Virus record (IMG/VR): IMGVR_UViG_3300010373_000052 | Location: 1-58,198 of that record | Length of the DNA: 58,198 nt | Reading direction: 5' to 3' (one strand) | Origin: a virus | Shown here: positions 20,793-27,505 of the stretch, one piece after another | Layout: every line of letters starts with the position of its first letter | Position numbering within the stretch: position 1 is the first letter of the stretch | Program-made: the position numbers and the translations under genes | Notes under the pieces: generated by a model | The model's input: the letters and a program-made list of their open reading frames with translations, nothing else | The model's database searches: none | What the model was told of the DNA's origin: nothing

Positions 20793-21224
20793 TCACGTGA
20801 TGAGCCCTCTCACGAAATGCTCGGCCTCGTAGTCCGATACCGATGCGTTGTGGACTCCACCTGGCCCACGGTGATGGAACCGGCAACGAAACTCGAGGTT
20901 CTGTCCCGTCTCCGCCCACTTACCAAGGGTTGACTTCGAGATGCCGGGGTAGCGGGGCTCGAGGAGAGCCATGTCGACCTCGTTGAGCATCGCCCATTCG
21001 ACGTGACTATGGTGCAGCTCCAGCGGGTGTTCTTTGTCGCATTCGGAGTCGTCACCACCACGCTCGACGGCGAATGCACAGCGCGCGGTGGCGATGTGCG
21101 CCTTCCGGTAATGCTCGAAGTCCACGTACGCGGGGTCGCCATCTCGCGGACCATGCTCTGGGTACACCACCGTATAGCGATGGGTGACCGCCTGCTCGTG
21201 CGCTGGCACGTCGTTACTCGGCAT
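20793..21224 (-). CDS. HNH-like Cys/His phage protein (143 aa)
   Basis: Contains CDKEHPLELHHSHVEWAML and later FRCRFHHRGPGGVHNASVSDYEA. This ELHHSH...HHRG..GVH..S.SDYEA arrangement recurs in actinophage proteins next to lysis genes; it keeps the paired His and Cys of an HNH fold but the Asn is displaced, so nuclease activity is uncertain. ATG at 21224 overlaps the gene upstream by 11 nt. Confidence 0.65.
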   Translation of the reverse strand: MPSNDVPAHEQAVTHRYTVVYPEHGPRDGDPAYVDFEHYRKAHIATARCAFAVERGGDDSECDKEHPLELHHSHVEWAMLNEVDMALLEPRYPGISKSTLGKWAETGQNLEFRCRFHHRGPGGVHNASVSDYEAEHFVRGLIT

Positions 21225-21402
21225 GGTCCTCCATCGGCCACCGAAGATGGACGGCCAGGGCGGTGACGAGGCTCGGTCCGAGCCATCGGTGACGGGCCGA
21301 GAGCTGCGAGAGCGTCGGTGAGCGGCGGGTCACGATGGCTACGGACTCATACGCGCACAGGATGGCCGTCCCCATGCGCAGCGCCGGGTAGATCCGGCGC
21401 AC
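21214..21402 (-). CDS. Small membrane-associated protein (62 aa)
   Basis: GTG at 21402. A hydrophobic N-terminal half (YPALRMGTAILCAYESVAIV) and a second weakly hydrophobic segment (RWLGPSLVTALAVHLRW) separated by a basic Ser/Thr turn. The gene order next to a holin candidate suggests a lysis accessory. Composition is typical of a protein seen in actinophage lysis cassettes, without known function. Confidence 0.6.
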   Translation of the reverse strand: MRRIYPALRMGTAILCAYESVAIVTRRSPTLSQLSARHRWLGPSLVTALAVHLRWPMEDHAE

Positions 21403-21405
21403 GGG

Positions 21406-21678
21406 TCAGCTCTTGGCGACGGGGACCTTCCCGCCGGCCACGGGGAGCACGCCGAAGTGCTCGAGGAGGTTCTGGGCGCTGGTCACTGTCAGGACGAACC
21501 CAGCGACAATGGCAGCCACCTTGGACGCCTGCGTGCCGGTCAGTCCCAGTCCACCGATCAGCGTCGGCTCGGCCGCGCCGAAGGCGATAACCGTCTGGAT
21601 GATCGTCCGCAACACCCGTGCGATGGGGCTGACGGTGACGACGGTCGTAGTCGTCGTGATGTGAACGCGTTGGCTCAT
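21406..21678 (-). CDS. Putative holin (90 aa)
   Basis: ATG at 21678 overlapping the upstream stop (ATGA). Two hydrophobic segments: residues ~18-47 (VLRTIIQTVIAFGAAEPTLI) and ~52-72 (ASKVAAIVAGFVLTVTSAQ), with a Thr-rich N-terminus and a Lys-containing C-terminus. Size and neighbours (peptidase at 21997) fit a class II holin. Confidence 0.65.
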   Translation of the reverse strand: MSQRVHITTTTTVVTVSPIARVLRTIIQTVIAFGAAEPTLIGGLGLTGTQASKVAAIVAGFVLTVTSAQNLLEHFGVLPVAGGKVPVAKS

Positions 21679-21839
21679 GGTTCTCCTAGTTCTCGGAACT
21701 CTTCGAGGTGGTCGTCACACAGACCGATGTCGTTGACGGGGGGTCGCTTGCACTGGTAGTAGCCGACCTTCGCCCAGCATTTGTTGACGTTAAGGTACAG
21801 GCCAGGACTGATGGCGGGGATGGCGGCGGGAAGGTTCAC
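21675..21839 (-). CDS. Cys mini-protein in the lysis cluster (54 aa)
   Basis: GTG at 21839 overlaps the DUF2283 stop; its TGA overlaps the holin start. KCWAKVGYYQCKRPP and IGLCDDHLEEF supply Cys, Cys, Cys-His, a likely single zinc site. Unknown function. Confidence 0.6.
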   Translation of the reverse strand: MNLPAAIPAISPGLYLNVNKCWAKVGYYQCKRPPVNDIGLCDDHLEEFRELGEP

Positions 21840-21997
21840 GCGAACTCGACCCCCACGGGGTTGCCATCCTCATCCATGTCGACCATCACACAGCTGTCCT
21901 CATCGAATGAGATGGTTCGAGCGACGGGGTGATCCGACAAATAGACGTAACGTGAACCAAACTCGCGATCGATCGTCAGCCTCGGGAACTCGGCCAC
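21836..21997 (-). CDS. DUF2283-family protein (53 aa)
   Basis: GTG at 21997 shares a base with the previous stop (TAGTG). The family core is visible: DREFGSRYVYLSDHPVART, then SCVMVDMDEDGNPVGVEF, ending in the typical V-D-x-D-x-x-G-x-P-V-G-V-E strand. DUF2283 proteins are ~50-70 aa and of unknown role, found in bacteria and phages. Confidence 0.78.
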   Translation of the reverse strand: MAEFPRLTIDREFGSRYVYLSDHPVARTISFDEDSCVMVDMDEDGNPVGVEFA

Positions 21998-22710
21998 TAC
22001 GCGGCCAGCTTGTTGAGGTCGGCTTCCAACGCCGCGAGGGAAACCCCGCGGGCGTCCCCGTTGCGGGCCACCAGTTCTCCGGTGATAACGCTCCACGCCT
22101 CGCTCGACATCATGTGCCACGCCGAGTAGGAGATGGGCTGCACGCCGCCCCAAGTCACGGCGTAGAGGAACGAGTCGTCGTAGCCGCATAGGGGGATACA
22201 GTGCCCGCCGAGCACCTGGCTTTGCAGGTCCGAGGCAATCCACGGCTTGTGCTGGGCGAAAGCCGCCTGCATCGCCTCGGTGACCATGATGCCCGTGTAG
22301 ACGAACCCGTAGAGCATGATGGCCGTCTGCAACGTCGGCACGTCGTGGACGGCCACCGGGGCGTAGGCCTTGACCGAGTGGCCGAAATAGCCGTGCGTCC
22401 GCACGTAGGCCAGGTACTGGCTGAGCACGACGCCCGTGTCCTGGTTGTTCGTGTACCGGAAGTAGTAGGCGATGGCTTGCTGGTCGGTCGCCTCGGGCTC
22501 CTGCTCATGCGTCATGGCCGCGTCGCACATGAACCCGTGCTCGAGCCCGGCCACGCCGCAGTCCCCGAACTGGTCGTTGCCGAGCATGCCCCAACTCGTC
22601 ACCGCTGGAACGGCAACCCTCGGTGCGGGCTTCGGCAGGTCTCCGGCGACGTAATAGTTGAGGTCGCGGAGACCCCCCGGAAAGACTGCGGGCAGACGGC
22701 CTAGCTTCAC
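21997..22710 (-). CDS. C39/papain-like cysteine peptidase, candidate lysin (237 aa)
   Basis: GTG at 22710. The GMLGNDQFGDCGVAGLEH motif near residue 41 places the catalytic Cys at the start of a helix; VLGGHCIPLCGYDDSF carries the His, and AVTWG with following residues the third position. This arrangement occurs in C39-like peptidases that act as actinophage lysin A domains or as packaged proteases. No cell-wall binding domain is visible. A second lysin candidate (25851) is present, so its substrate remains open. Confidence 0.7.
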   Translation of the reverse strand: MKLGRLPAVFPGGLRDLNYYVAGDLPKPAPRVAVPAVTSWGMLGNDQFGDCGVAGLEHGFMCDAAMTHEQEPEATDQQAIAYYFRYTNNQDTGVVLSQYLAYVRTHGYFGHSVKAYAPVAVHDVPTLQTAIMLYGFVYTGIMVTEAMQAAFAQHKPWIASDLQSQVLGGHCIPLCGYDDSFLYAVTWGGVQPISYSAWHMMSSEAWSVITGELVARNGDARGVSLAALEADLNKLAA

Positions 22711-23009
22711 GCCGACACCGCCGTGCAGGTGGTCTCAATGGCTGGGGTCTGGACCGTGTATCTCGACGTGGTCGACAGGTAGCGCGTGCCGCCAGTGGTC
22801 CATGTGGTCTGCAGCTGTGGCCACCATTGGTACGGGTAGATGTAGTACCGATACGGATGGATGTCGTAGCACCCGCATGATGGACGCTGGGTCGCCGCTG
22901 ATTTTAGAAGACGGATGCAGTCCGACGTGGTCGGGTTCTCGCCGTGGTCCTCCCATGGAAGGTCGCACTCTGAGCAGATGGTCTTGACCACGACAGGCTT
23001 AGGCTTCAT
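22707..23009 (-). CDS. Hypothetical protein with Tyr/Thr-rich C-terminus (100 aa)
   Basis: ATG at 23009 with GGAGG upstream, after a structured leader. N-terminal Cys/His (CSECDLPWEDHGENP, SDC) forms a probable zinc site (CxxC...H...C); the remainder is Tyr, Trp and Thr-rich (YRYYIYPYQWWPQLQTTW). Unknown function. Confidence 0.65.
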   Translation of the reverse strand: MKPKPVVVKTICSECDLPWEDHGENPTTSDCIRLLKSAATQRPSCGCYDIHPYRYYIYPYQWWPQLQTTWTTGGTRYLSTTSRYTVQTPAIETTCTAVSA

Positions 23010-23045
23010 CCGACCTCCAGTTAGAAATAGTTAGACAAAGGACTG

Positions 23046-23139
23046 AGAGGAAGGGCCACCCGTCACCTGGTTCGGTCGGAGTGGCAGAACGTCGACAGAA
23101 ACCAGGCCGAAAATCCCGACGCCCTACGGACCTTCCTCT
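23046..23139 (-). promoter_or_regulatory. Nested inverted repeats in a 135-bp gap: possible structured leader or processing site
   Basis: Outer arms AGAGGAAGG (23046-23054) and CCTTCCTCT (23131-23139) are perfectly complementary; inside them CCTGGTT (23066-23072) pairs with AACCAGG (23100-23106), and GTCG/CGAC can close the apical part. Gene-free stretch 23010-23144, just upstream of the gene starting at 23009. May be a cis-regulatory RNA, a processing site or an intrinsic attenuator. Confidence 0.5.
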
Positions 23140-23144
23140 GAGAA

Positions 23145-23393
23145 CTAGCGAAGCTCGCGGATGGAGACGATGTTCACCCGCGGGACGAACAGGTACGATG
23201 CGATGTCGTTCGTGATGCCGTTGCGCGACATGACCAGCGTGACGCCTTGTCGATTCTGCGCGGCCAGGAGTCCCACGCTTGTGATGGGGACCGGCGTGGC
23301 GATGTGCGAAGGGTCGAACGGCTGCCAGCCGTCGTCACCGCCGTGGGCATCGCTCCATTCGACGCAGACCGGAGCCCAGAGCTTCAGCTTCAC
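23145..23393 (-). CDS. Hypothetical protein (82 aa)
   Basis: GTG at 23393 overlaps the upstream stop. Beta-rich: KLKLWAPVCVEWSDAH, then TPVPITSVGLLAAQ, QGVTLVMSRNG, YLFVPRVNIVSIREL. A short Sm- or OB-like barrel is imaginable. The last gene before the structured gap. No family recognised. Confidence 0.6.
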   Translation of the reverse strand: MKLKLWAPVCVEWSDAHGGDDGWQPFDPSHIATPVPITSVGLLAAQNRQGVTLVMSRNGITNDIASYLFVPRVNIVSIRELR

Positions 23394-23554
23394 GAACGTC
23401 CTTGACTGCAAATCTTCGCAACGTCGCGGAACACCTGCAGACACACGCTGTGGGCTTGCGAGTAGGTGTACTGCTTCCAGTTTCTATTCAGAGCTTCAGA
23501 AACAATGGTCTCGATGATGGCCACCCTGCTCTGGTCCGGCAGATCGTCGGTCAT
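23390..23554 (-). CDS. Small helical protein (54 aa)
   Basis: ATG at 23554. Entirely helical (RVAIIETIVSEALNRNWKQY, AHSVCLQVFRDVAKICSQ), two Cys. Its stop overlaps the next start (GTGA). Unknown. Confidence 0.55.
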   Translation of the reverse strand: MTDDLPDQSRVAIIETIVSEALNRNWKQYTYSQAHSVCLQVFRDVAKICSQGRS

Positions 23555-23562
23555 TTTGCTCC

Positions 23563-23934
23563 TCACGCGCGCCGCCACCGCTGCACGCGGTCGAGGCACT
23601 GGGCATAGCCGGAGATGTCCACGGCACTGTCGTGGTCGCTCGGCGTTTCGACCAGACGGGATTGCTTGACGCCGATAAGGCAGAGGGCGACCAGCTCGGG
23701 CGGCACGTCGGGTTCGCCCGAATCCCGCCACTTGTCGAGGATGGCTCCCCAGATGCGCCCGGCGCGGGAGAAGTCCTCCTCCGGTGGGCCGTAGACCGGA
23801 CCCCGCTCGTCGTCAACGAGGGCGAGGGCCTCGGCTTTCAGGGGAGTAAGGCTTGGGCATGTTGCTTGTCGAGTAGAACCGAGCCGTTGACGGTCAGTCG
23901 CCAGCGTGGTCGCCGCACTCCCATTGCCGAGCAA
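23563..23934 (-). CDS. DUF6378-like phage protein (up to 123 aa)
   Basis: Core: ERGPVYGPPEEDFSRAGRIW, LVALCLIGVKQSRLVETPSD, SAVDISGYAQCLD. This matches the DUF6378-type family of small phage proteins (YG.P..DF.R....W...L.......VAL.M...K..R......D...DI.GYA). Start is uncertain: TTG at 23934 has GGAGGA at good distance but overlaps the upstream gene by ~97 nt; a CTG near 23843 would also fit. Confidence 0.7.
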   Translation of the reverse strand: MLGNGSAATTLATDRQRLGSTRQATCPSLTPLKAEALALVDDERGPVYGPPEEDFSRAGRIWGAILDKWRDSGEPDVPPELVALCLIGVKQSRLVETPSDHDSAVDISGYAQCLDRVQRWRRA

Positions 23935-24014
23935 TCCACTTCCTCCAGGGTCCAGTGGTCATGACGGGACAGCAGAGCTTCGAGAATGTGGGCGAGGGTG
24001 TCGGCGTCGGTCAC
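23838..24014 (-). CDS. Hypothetical protein (58 aa)
   Basis: GTG at 24014 overlaps the phosphoesterase stop. Helical N-terminus (DADTLAHILEALLSRHDHW), then a beta segment (RWRLTVNGSVLLDKQHAQ). No match recognised. Confidence 0.55.
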   Translation of the reverse strand: MTDADTLAHILEALLSRHDHWTLEEVDCSAMGVRRPRWRLTVNGSVLLDKQHAQALLP

Positions 24015-24859
24015 GCGGCCCACCCGGCGTTGTAGCGCTTGGCCATGAACTTGGCGACCGGAACGCCCTCATAACGACGGCACAGATAGTCGAGGCTCAC
24101 TTCGAGAAGGCAGTAATCACCGCCAGCCACCTCATGGAGCACCAGAATCCCTCTCCATTCGCCTCGGCCCTGCGGGCCGCGATAATCCTCGTCGTGTAGG
24201 TAGCAACTGCCCGCCACGATTCCGCGTCGCCTTCCCGCGACGCTCTCCACCATGCCGACCTTGAGGCCCTGTTGGTGTCCCTGCACGAATGAGCACCCGA
24301 TCGTCTTGATCCGGGTCTCGATTTGACCGCTTACCGGCCTGCCGTTAGAGCTGTTCTGGAAATAGTGCGAATAGGCGACGCCGTCGATGACCTCGACCTC
24401 AAGGAAGTCATGGACCGTCCACCCGTGGTCCCCGTAGTTCAGGTCATCAACAGAGATGGTCCCGTCGAGCTTGGCGTCGAGGCTGACCGCCACGTTGATC
24501 CGGTTCTCATGGTTTCCGAGCAGGATTCGCTTGCCGCGTGGTTGCCACTGGCGCTCTTTGTTCTTGCGACGCTGCTTGTTCAGCCGGGTCAGGGGCAGAT
24601 TGAGTAGATCGAAACCAACGTTGGCGGCCTCGACATCTCGGCTGTACCTGCGTCCCTCCATCTCCCGCTTGCCACGGTCGTAGCTGGACAGGGACTCCAT
24701 GTGAGCGTGGTCGCCTAGGTGTATCCACTCGACGGAGTCTCGGTCCTTGAACTGGTCAACGAAGTACTGACCAATCCAGCCAAGGTGGTCGGTCGGAGTC
24801 CCAGGGGCAACCTGAGTGTCCGGCACAATCACATGGACAGGCAGCGACGGTTCCGACAC
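24011..24859 (-). CDS. Calcineurin-like metallophosphoesterase (282 aa)
   Basis: Motifs of the binuclear metal phosphoesterase fold: VIVPDTQ near the start (in place of D-x-H), WIHLGDHAHMES (GD), RILLGNHENRIN (GNHE), YSHYFQ and FVQGHQQGLKVG (two His). DTQ...GDHAH...GNHE is the variant seen in many phage phosphoesterases. The GTG at 24859 has GGAGG upstream and is preferred over 24865. Substrate unknown; roles in DNA/RNA end processing or nucleotide hydrolysis are possible. Confidence 0.82.
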   Translation of the reverse strand: MSEPSLPVHVIVPDTQVAPGTPTDHLGWIGQYFVDQFKDRDSVEWIHLGDHAHMESLSSYDRGKREMEGRRYSRDVEAANVGFDLLNLPLTRLNKQRRKNKERQWQPRGKRILLGNHENRINVAVSLDAKLDGTISVDDLNYGDHGWTVHDFLEVEVIDGVAYSHYFQNSSNGRPVSGQIETRIKTIGCSFVQGHQQGLKVGMVESVAGRRRGIVAGSCYLHDEDYRGPQGRGEWRGILVLHEVAGGDYCLLEVSLDYLCRRYEGVPVAKFMAKRYNAGWAA

Positions 24860-24888
24860 CCGCACCTCCAGCTAGGCCAATAGGACGC

Positions 24889-25200
24889 TCAGTGGTGGGT
24901 TATGGCGGAGCCAATCCACACACCGAGAAATGTGCCGAAGAAGTTGGCCGCTGAGACCGCGCCGATGATGGTCAGCGACTTCTTCGTCCTCCACCCGTTG
25001 GTGATGATTTCCTCAAGGGCGAGGGCGGCACAGATGATGCCGGCGATCCAGCCGAGCACGTCGAACAGACCGGCAATGGGGGCGTTGAATCGGGCCTCGA
25101 AGATGACCATGCAGGTGCCCAGGATGTCCTGCACACACATGGCGGCGAAGGCGAGAAGGGCGATCTCGCGCAGGCTCCGCGACGTTGCAGGGTGTGTCAC
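24889..25200 (-). CDS. Membrane protein, three TM helices (103 aa)
   Basis: GTG at 25200 overlaps the upstream stop. Hydrophobic segments ~10-32 (IALLAFAAMCVQDILGTCMV), 37-60 (AGLFDVLGWIAGIICAALAL) and 73-97 (SLTIIGAVSAANFFGTFLGV). Located two genes from an endolysin; could be a holin-type or superinfection-exclusion protein. Confidence 0.65.
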   Translation of the reverse strand: MTHPATSRSLREIALLAFAAMCVQDILGTCMVIFEARFNAPIAGLFDVLGWIAGIICAALALEEIITNGWRTKKSLTIIGAVSAANFFGTFLGVWIGSAITHH

Positions 25201-25499
25201 TTGGTCAACTCGTCCGACCCGCCCAGTCGCTGCTGCGCCCCTTGGGCGTGAAGTGCTGCCTGCGATGCGCTGACCGCGTCGTAATCGGTGTCCCAGTTGG
25301 CGTAAATCGACAACACGAAGACGTAGAACACGCCAATCTTCAGCCATTCGGTTGGCCACAAGAACAGCATCACCGTTCCGGCTATGGCGTTGGCCATCCA
25401 GAACAGCATCATGGCGAGATGAAACTTGAACTGGAACAGGTGGTTGTACTCGAAGTCGTGAACGAACCGCTTGATCCAGTGGTGACGAGGACCCGCCAT
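25197..25499 (-). CDS. Membrane protein, two TM helices (100 aa)
   Basis: ATG at 25499. Amphipathic aromatic N-terminus (HWIKRFVHDFEYNHLFQF), helix 1 (FHLAMMLFWMANAIAGTVML), helix 2 (LKIGVFYVFVLSIYANW), hydrophilic C-terminus. Holin-like length and topology; adjacent to an XhlA-like gene and the DUF1906 endolysin. Confidence 0.65.
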   Translation of the reverse strand: MAGPRHHWIKRFVHDFEYNHLFQFKFHLAMMLFWMANAIAGTVMLFLWPTEWLKIGVFYVFVLSIYANWDTDYDAVSASQAALHAQGAQQRLGGSDELTK

Positions 25500-25500
25500 G

Positions 25501-25854
25501 TCAGTGCAGAAAGTTGATTACGAGGCCGGCGACGATGGCGGCACTCGCAAGGATGCCGGCGGCCCAGGCCAGGGTGGCTCTTTTGCGAGAGCGGTTGCTC
25601 TCGATGGCCACCTCCCTTGCCACCCCGGACTCGAGCGGGACGATGCGTGCCTCAACCCCGTCGATGCGTTGGTGGAGTTGGGTGACGTCGTCCTTCGTCG
25701 CCATCGAATCCAGGCGGCGGTCGATGGACTCGAGCCGGTCGTCCTGCTTGTCGAACCTACCCATGATGTCGGATTTCAGCTCCCCGTAGACTTCCTTCAC
25801 CGACCACGTATCGCCCGACGCGACGACGACGGCCGGGACCTGCTGCTCTGTCAC
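25501..25854 (-). CDS. XhlA-like membrane-anchored coiled-coil protein (117 aa)
   Basis: GTG at 25854 overlaps the endolysin stop. A coiled coil spans ~25-90 (MGRFDKQDDRLESIDRRL, DDVTQLHQRIDGVEARIV) and a single C-terminal TM helix ~95-115 (LAWAAGILASAAIVAGLVI). This layout matches haemolysin XhlA-type lysis accessory proteins that cooperate with holin and endolysin. Confidence 0.7.
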   Translation of the reverse strand: MTEQQVPAVVVASGDTWSVKEVYGELKSDIMGRFDKQDDRLESIDRRLDSMATKDDVTQLHQRIDGVEARIVPLESGVAREVAIESNRSRKRATLAWAAGILASAAIVAGLVINFLH

Positions 25855-26720
25855 GGGGTAACACTCCAGACAATCAGTCCCCACGTGCCGTCAGCCGGTC
25901 CGGTGACCGTGATAGCCCCGTTCGGGGAGTTGGGGCCGGGCGACGTGGCCATGGCCCAGGACACCGGCACGTGGTCGTAGCGTCCGACCACATCGGGGTT
26001 CTCCGTGAGGGCCGCCACGCTGACGATGTTCGCCGCGTTCACGGGAGAGGCGAACCAGCCGTGGCCCCCGGAGATGACAACTTCCACGGTCTGAGATTGC
26101 ACGTGGTCTCCTGGGTAGACGTTCGGGGGGGTCGGCGGGTCAGACGGCCACAGACCGTTCAGGTTCCACGCGCCGACGGGTGGGTTGATGACGTCGTCGA
26201 TGTCGCAGGTGGTTCCAGCAACCGTGGTCTGCTGCAGCCTCTGGCGCATGGCCACCCACGGAAGCTGCACGCCGTTGGTCCACGCGTTGGACTGCCAGCC
26301 GACGTCCACGATGCCCTGCACCGCGTTGAGGGTCTCGGTGCCGCCGTAGGCGCCGCCGAGGTAGCCGTCCTGGCGCACGGCGGTCGACGTCGCCCGGAAG
26401 TAACCCACGACGTTCGCCATCTCGTCGCTGGCGGGCTGGAAGTCGGCGGTGAAGTAGATGACCGAACCCTTGGGCTGGCCTAGCGCGCGAGCCCTGGTAA
26501 GGGCGGCCTGGGCGTCGATAACGCCCTGTCCCGCCCCGTTGGCGGCGGCGCGTGCCCCAACCTCCCAGATGGAGAACAGCCCGGCGTTGGCCTCGGTGAC
26601 CTGTTGGACGTAGGCGGGCGAGGTGGCGTTCGCTCCGCCCAGGTACTGGCCGACGAGGGAGTACCCGGCCTGGACGCAGGAGGAAGGGTCCGGGTGACCG
26701 GCGGCGTCGACTCCTAGCAC
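25851..26720 (-). CDS. DUF1906-type endolysin with C-terminal beta domain (289 aa)
   Basis: GTG at 26720. N-terminal glycoside-hydrolase-like (Rv2525c/DUF1906) TIM-barrel: GVDAAGHPDPSSCVQAGYSL, GQYLGG, GLFSIWEVG, GSVIYFTADFQ, GYLGGAYGG, WQSNAW and TTCDIDDV. After a Pro linker a ~70-residue beta-rich domain (VEVVISGGHGWFASP, GAITVTGPADGTWGL) probably binds the wall. The domain is frequent in actinobacteriophage lysins. It forms a lysis block with the genes at 24889-25854. Confidence 0.82.
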   Translation of the reverse strand: MLGVDAAGHPDPSSCVQAGYSLVGQYLGGANATSPAYVQQVTEANAGLFSIWEVGARAAANGAGQGVIDAQAALTRARALGQPKGSVIYFTADFQPASDEMANVVGYFRATSTAVRQDGYLGGAYGGTETLNAVQGIVDVGWQSNAWTNGVQLPWVAMRQRLQQTTVAGTTCDIDDVINPPVGAWNLNGLWPSDPPTPPNVYPGDHVQSQTVEVVISGGHGWFASPVNAANIVSVAALTENPDVVGRYDHVPVSWAMATSPGPNSPNGAITVTGPADGTWGLIVWSVTP

Positions 26721-26772
26721 GGTGGACTCCCGACTCCTAGTAAACTATCCGAATACGGGAAGGACCCCAGCC

Positions 26773-27075
26773 ATGAAACGAGCAGTCGTCCTGGTGGTAA
26801 TCGGCCTAGCGCTGGTCGCGTTGGTGACCGTCGGCCTGGTGGTGACCACGGCGCGGAGCAGCGCCCCGAAGGCGCCGTACCCCGGCAAGTCCGCGGTCCA
26901 CTTCACCCCGCCCAGTCCCTCGACTCCGACGCAGTCCGAGTCGTGTGTCGTGACGGTCACGTCGGGTGGTCGGACGGCGACGTTCTCACCCGGCCCCGCA
27001 ACGAACGGATCGTGCGCGGCCTACGCCAGCCAGTACCCGAGCGTCACGGTTGGGACGTTCACCGCACCCGGCTAG
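26773..27075 (+). CDS. Small secreted/anchored protein on the opposite strand (100 aa)
   Basis: ATG at 26773 with AAGGA upstream. N-terminal hydrophobic helix (AVVLVVIGLALVALVTVGLV) serves as signal or anchor; the rest is Pro/Ser/Thr-rich with two Cys (SESCVVTVTSGG, NGSCAAYASQ). It is the only rightward gene in the lysis region and its stop forms a shared CTAG with the leftward gene at 27072. Likely an independently transcribed moron. Confidence 0.65.
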   Translation: MKRAVVLVVIGLALVALVTVGLVVTTARSSAPKAPYPGKSAVHFTPPSPSTPTQSESCVVTVTSGGRTATFSPGPATNGSCAAYASQYPSVTVGTFTAPG

Positions 27076-27497
27076 AACCCCACTGCGATCCAGTTAATGT
27101 TCACGGTTCCACTGACGTATCCCGAGTAGGTGCTCGACGAGCCCTGGTGGAAGACCTGTACCTCGAACGAGGTGGTCGCCAGACTCGACAGCAAGACGCA
27201 CACCTCGATGCCGGGCTGCGTTCCCGAGTTGTTGTCGCCACCGCAGGCAACGACGGTGAGGACGCCGTTGGGGAAGACGGATGGAAACGAGATCGTCGCG
27301 ATACCACTGACGTTGGTGGTCGTGACGTTGAACCCGGCTTGTATCAAGAAGCTGGGCGCCGACACAGCGGGCGTTGTCCCGATCAATGCGGCGGTGGCCC
27401 CGTAGATCCCGGACTGGGTGTTCAGCGGGACGAGGGTGTTCCAGTCCGCTGCGGGGAGGACGTCCCCGGATGAGTGCGTGGGAATGGTCGAGGCCAA
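27072..27497 (-). CDS. Tail-fibre C-terminal-type receptor-binding protein (141 aa)
   Basis: TTG at 27497 with GGGAG upstream. N-terminal peptide STIPTHSSGDVLPAADWNTL, then beta strands ending in gp53-like pattern: ISFPSVFPNGVLTVVACGGD, EVCVLLSSLATTSFEVQVF, VNINWIAVGF (F...FP..V..V...., final WIA.G). Such domains form trimeric fibre tips. Follows the minor tail protein gene. Confidence 0.7.
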   Translation of the reverse strand: MASTIPTHSSGDVLPAADWNTLVPLNTQSGIYGATAALIGTTPAVSAPSFLIQAGFNVTTTNVSGIATISFPSVFPNGVLTVVACGGDNNSGTQPGIEVCVLLSSLATTSFEVQVFHQGSSSTYSGYVSGTVNINWIAVGF

Positions 27498-27505
27498 GGG
27501 TCTCC

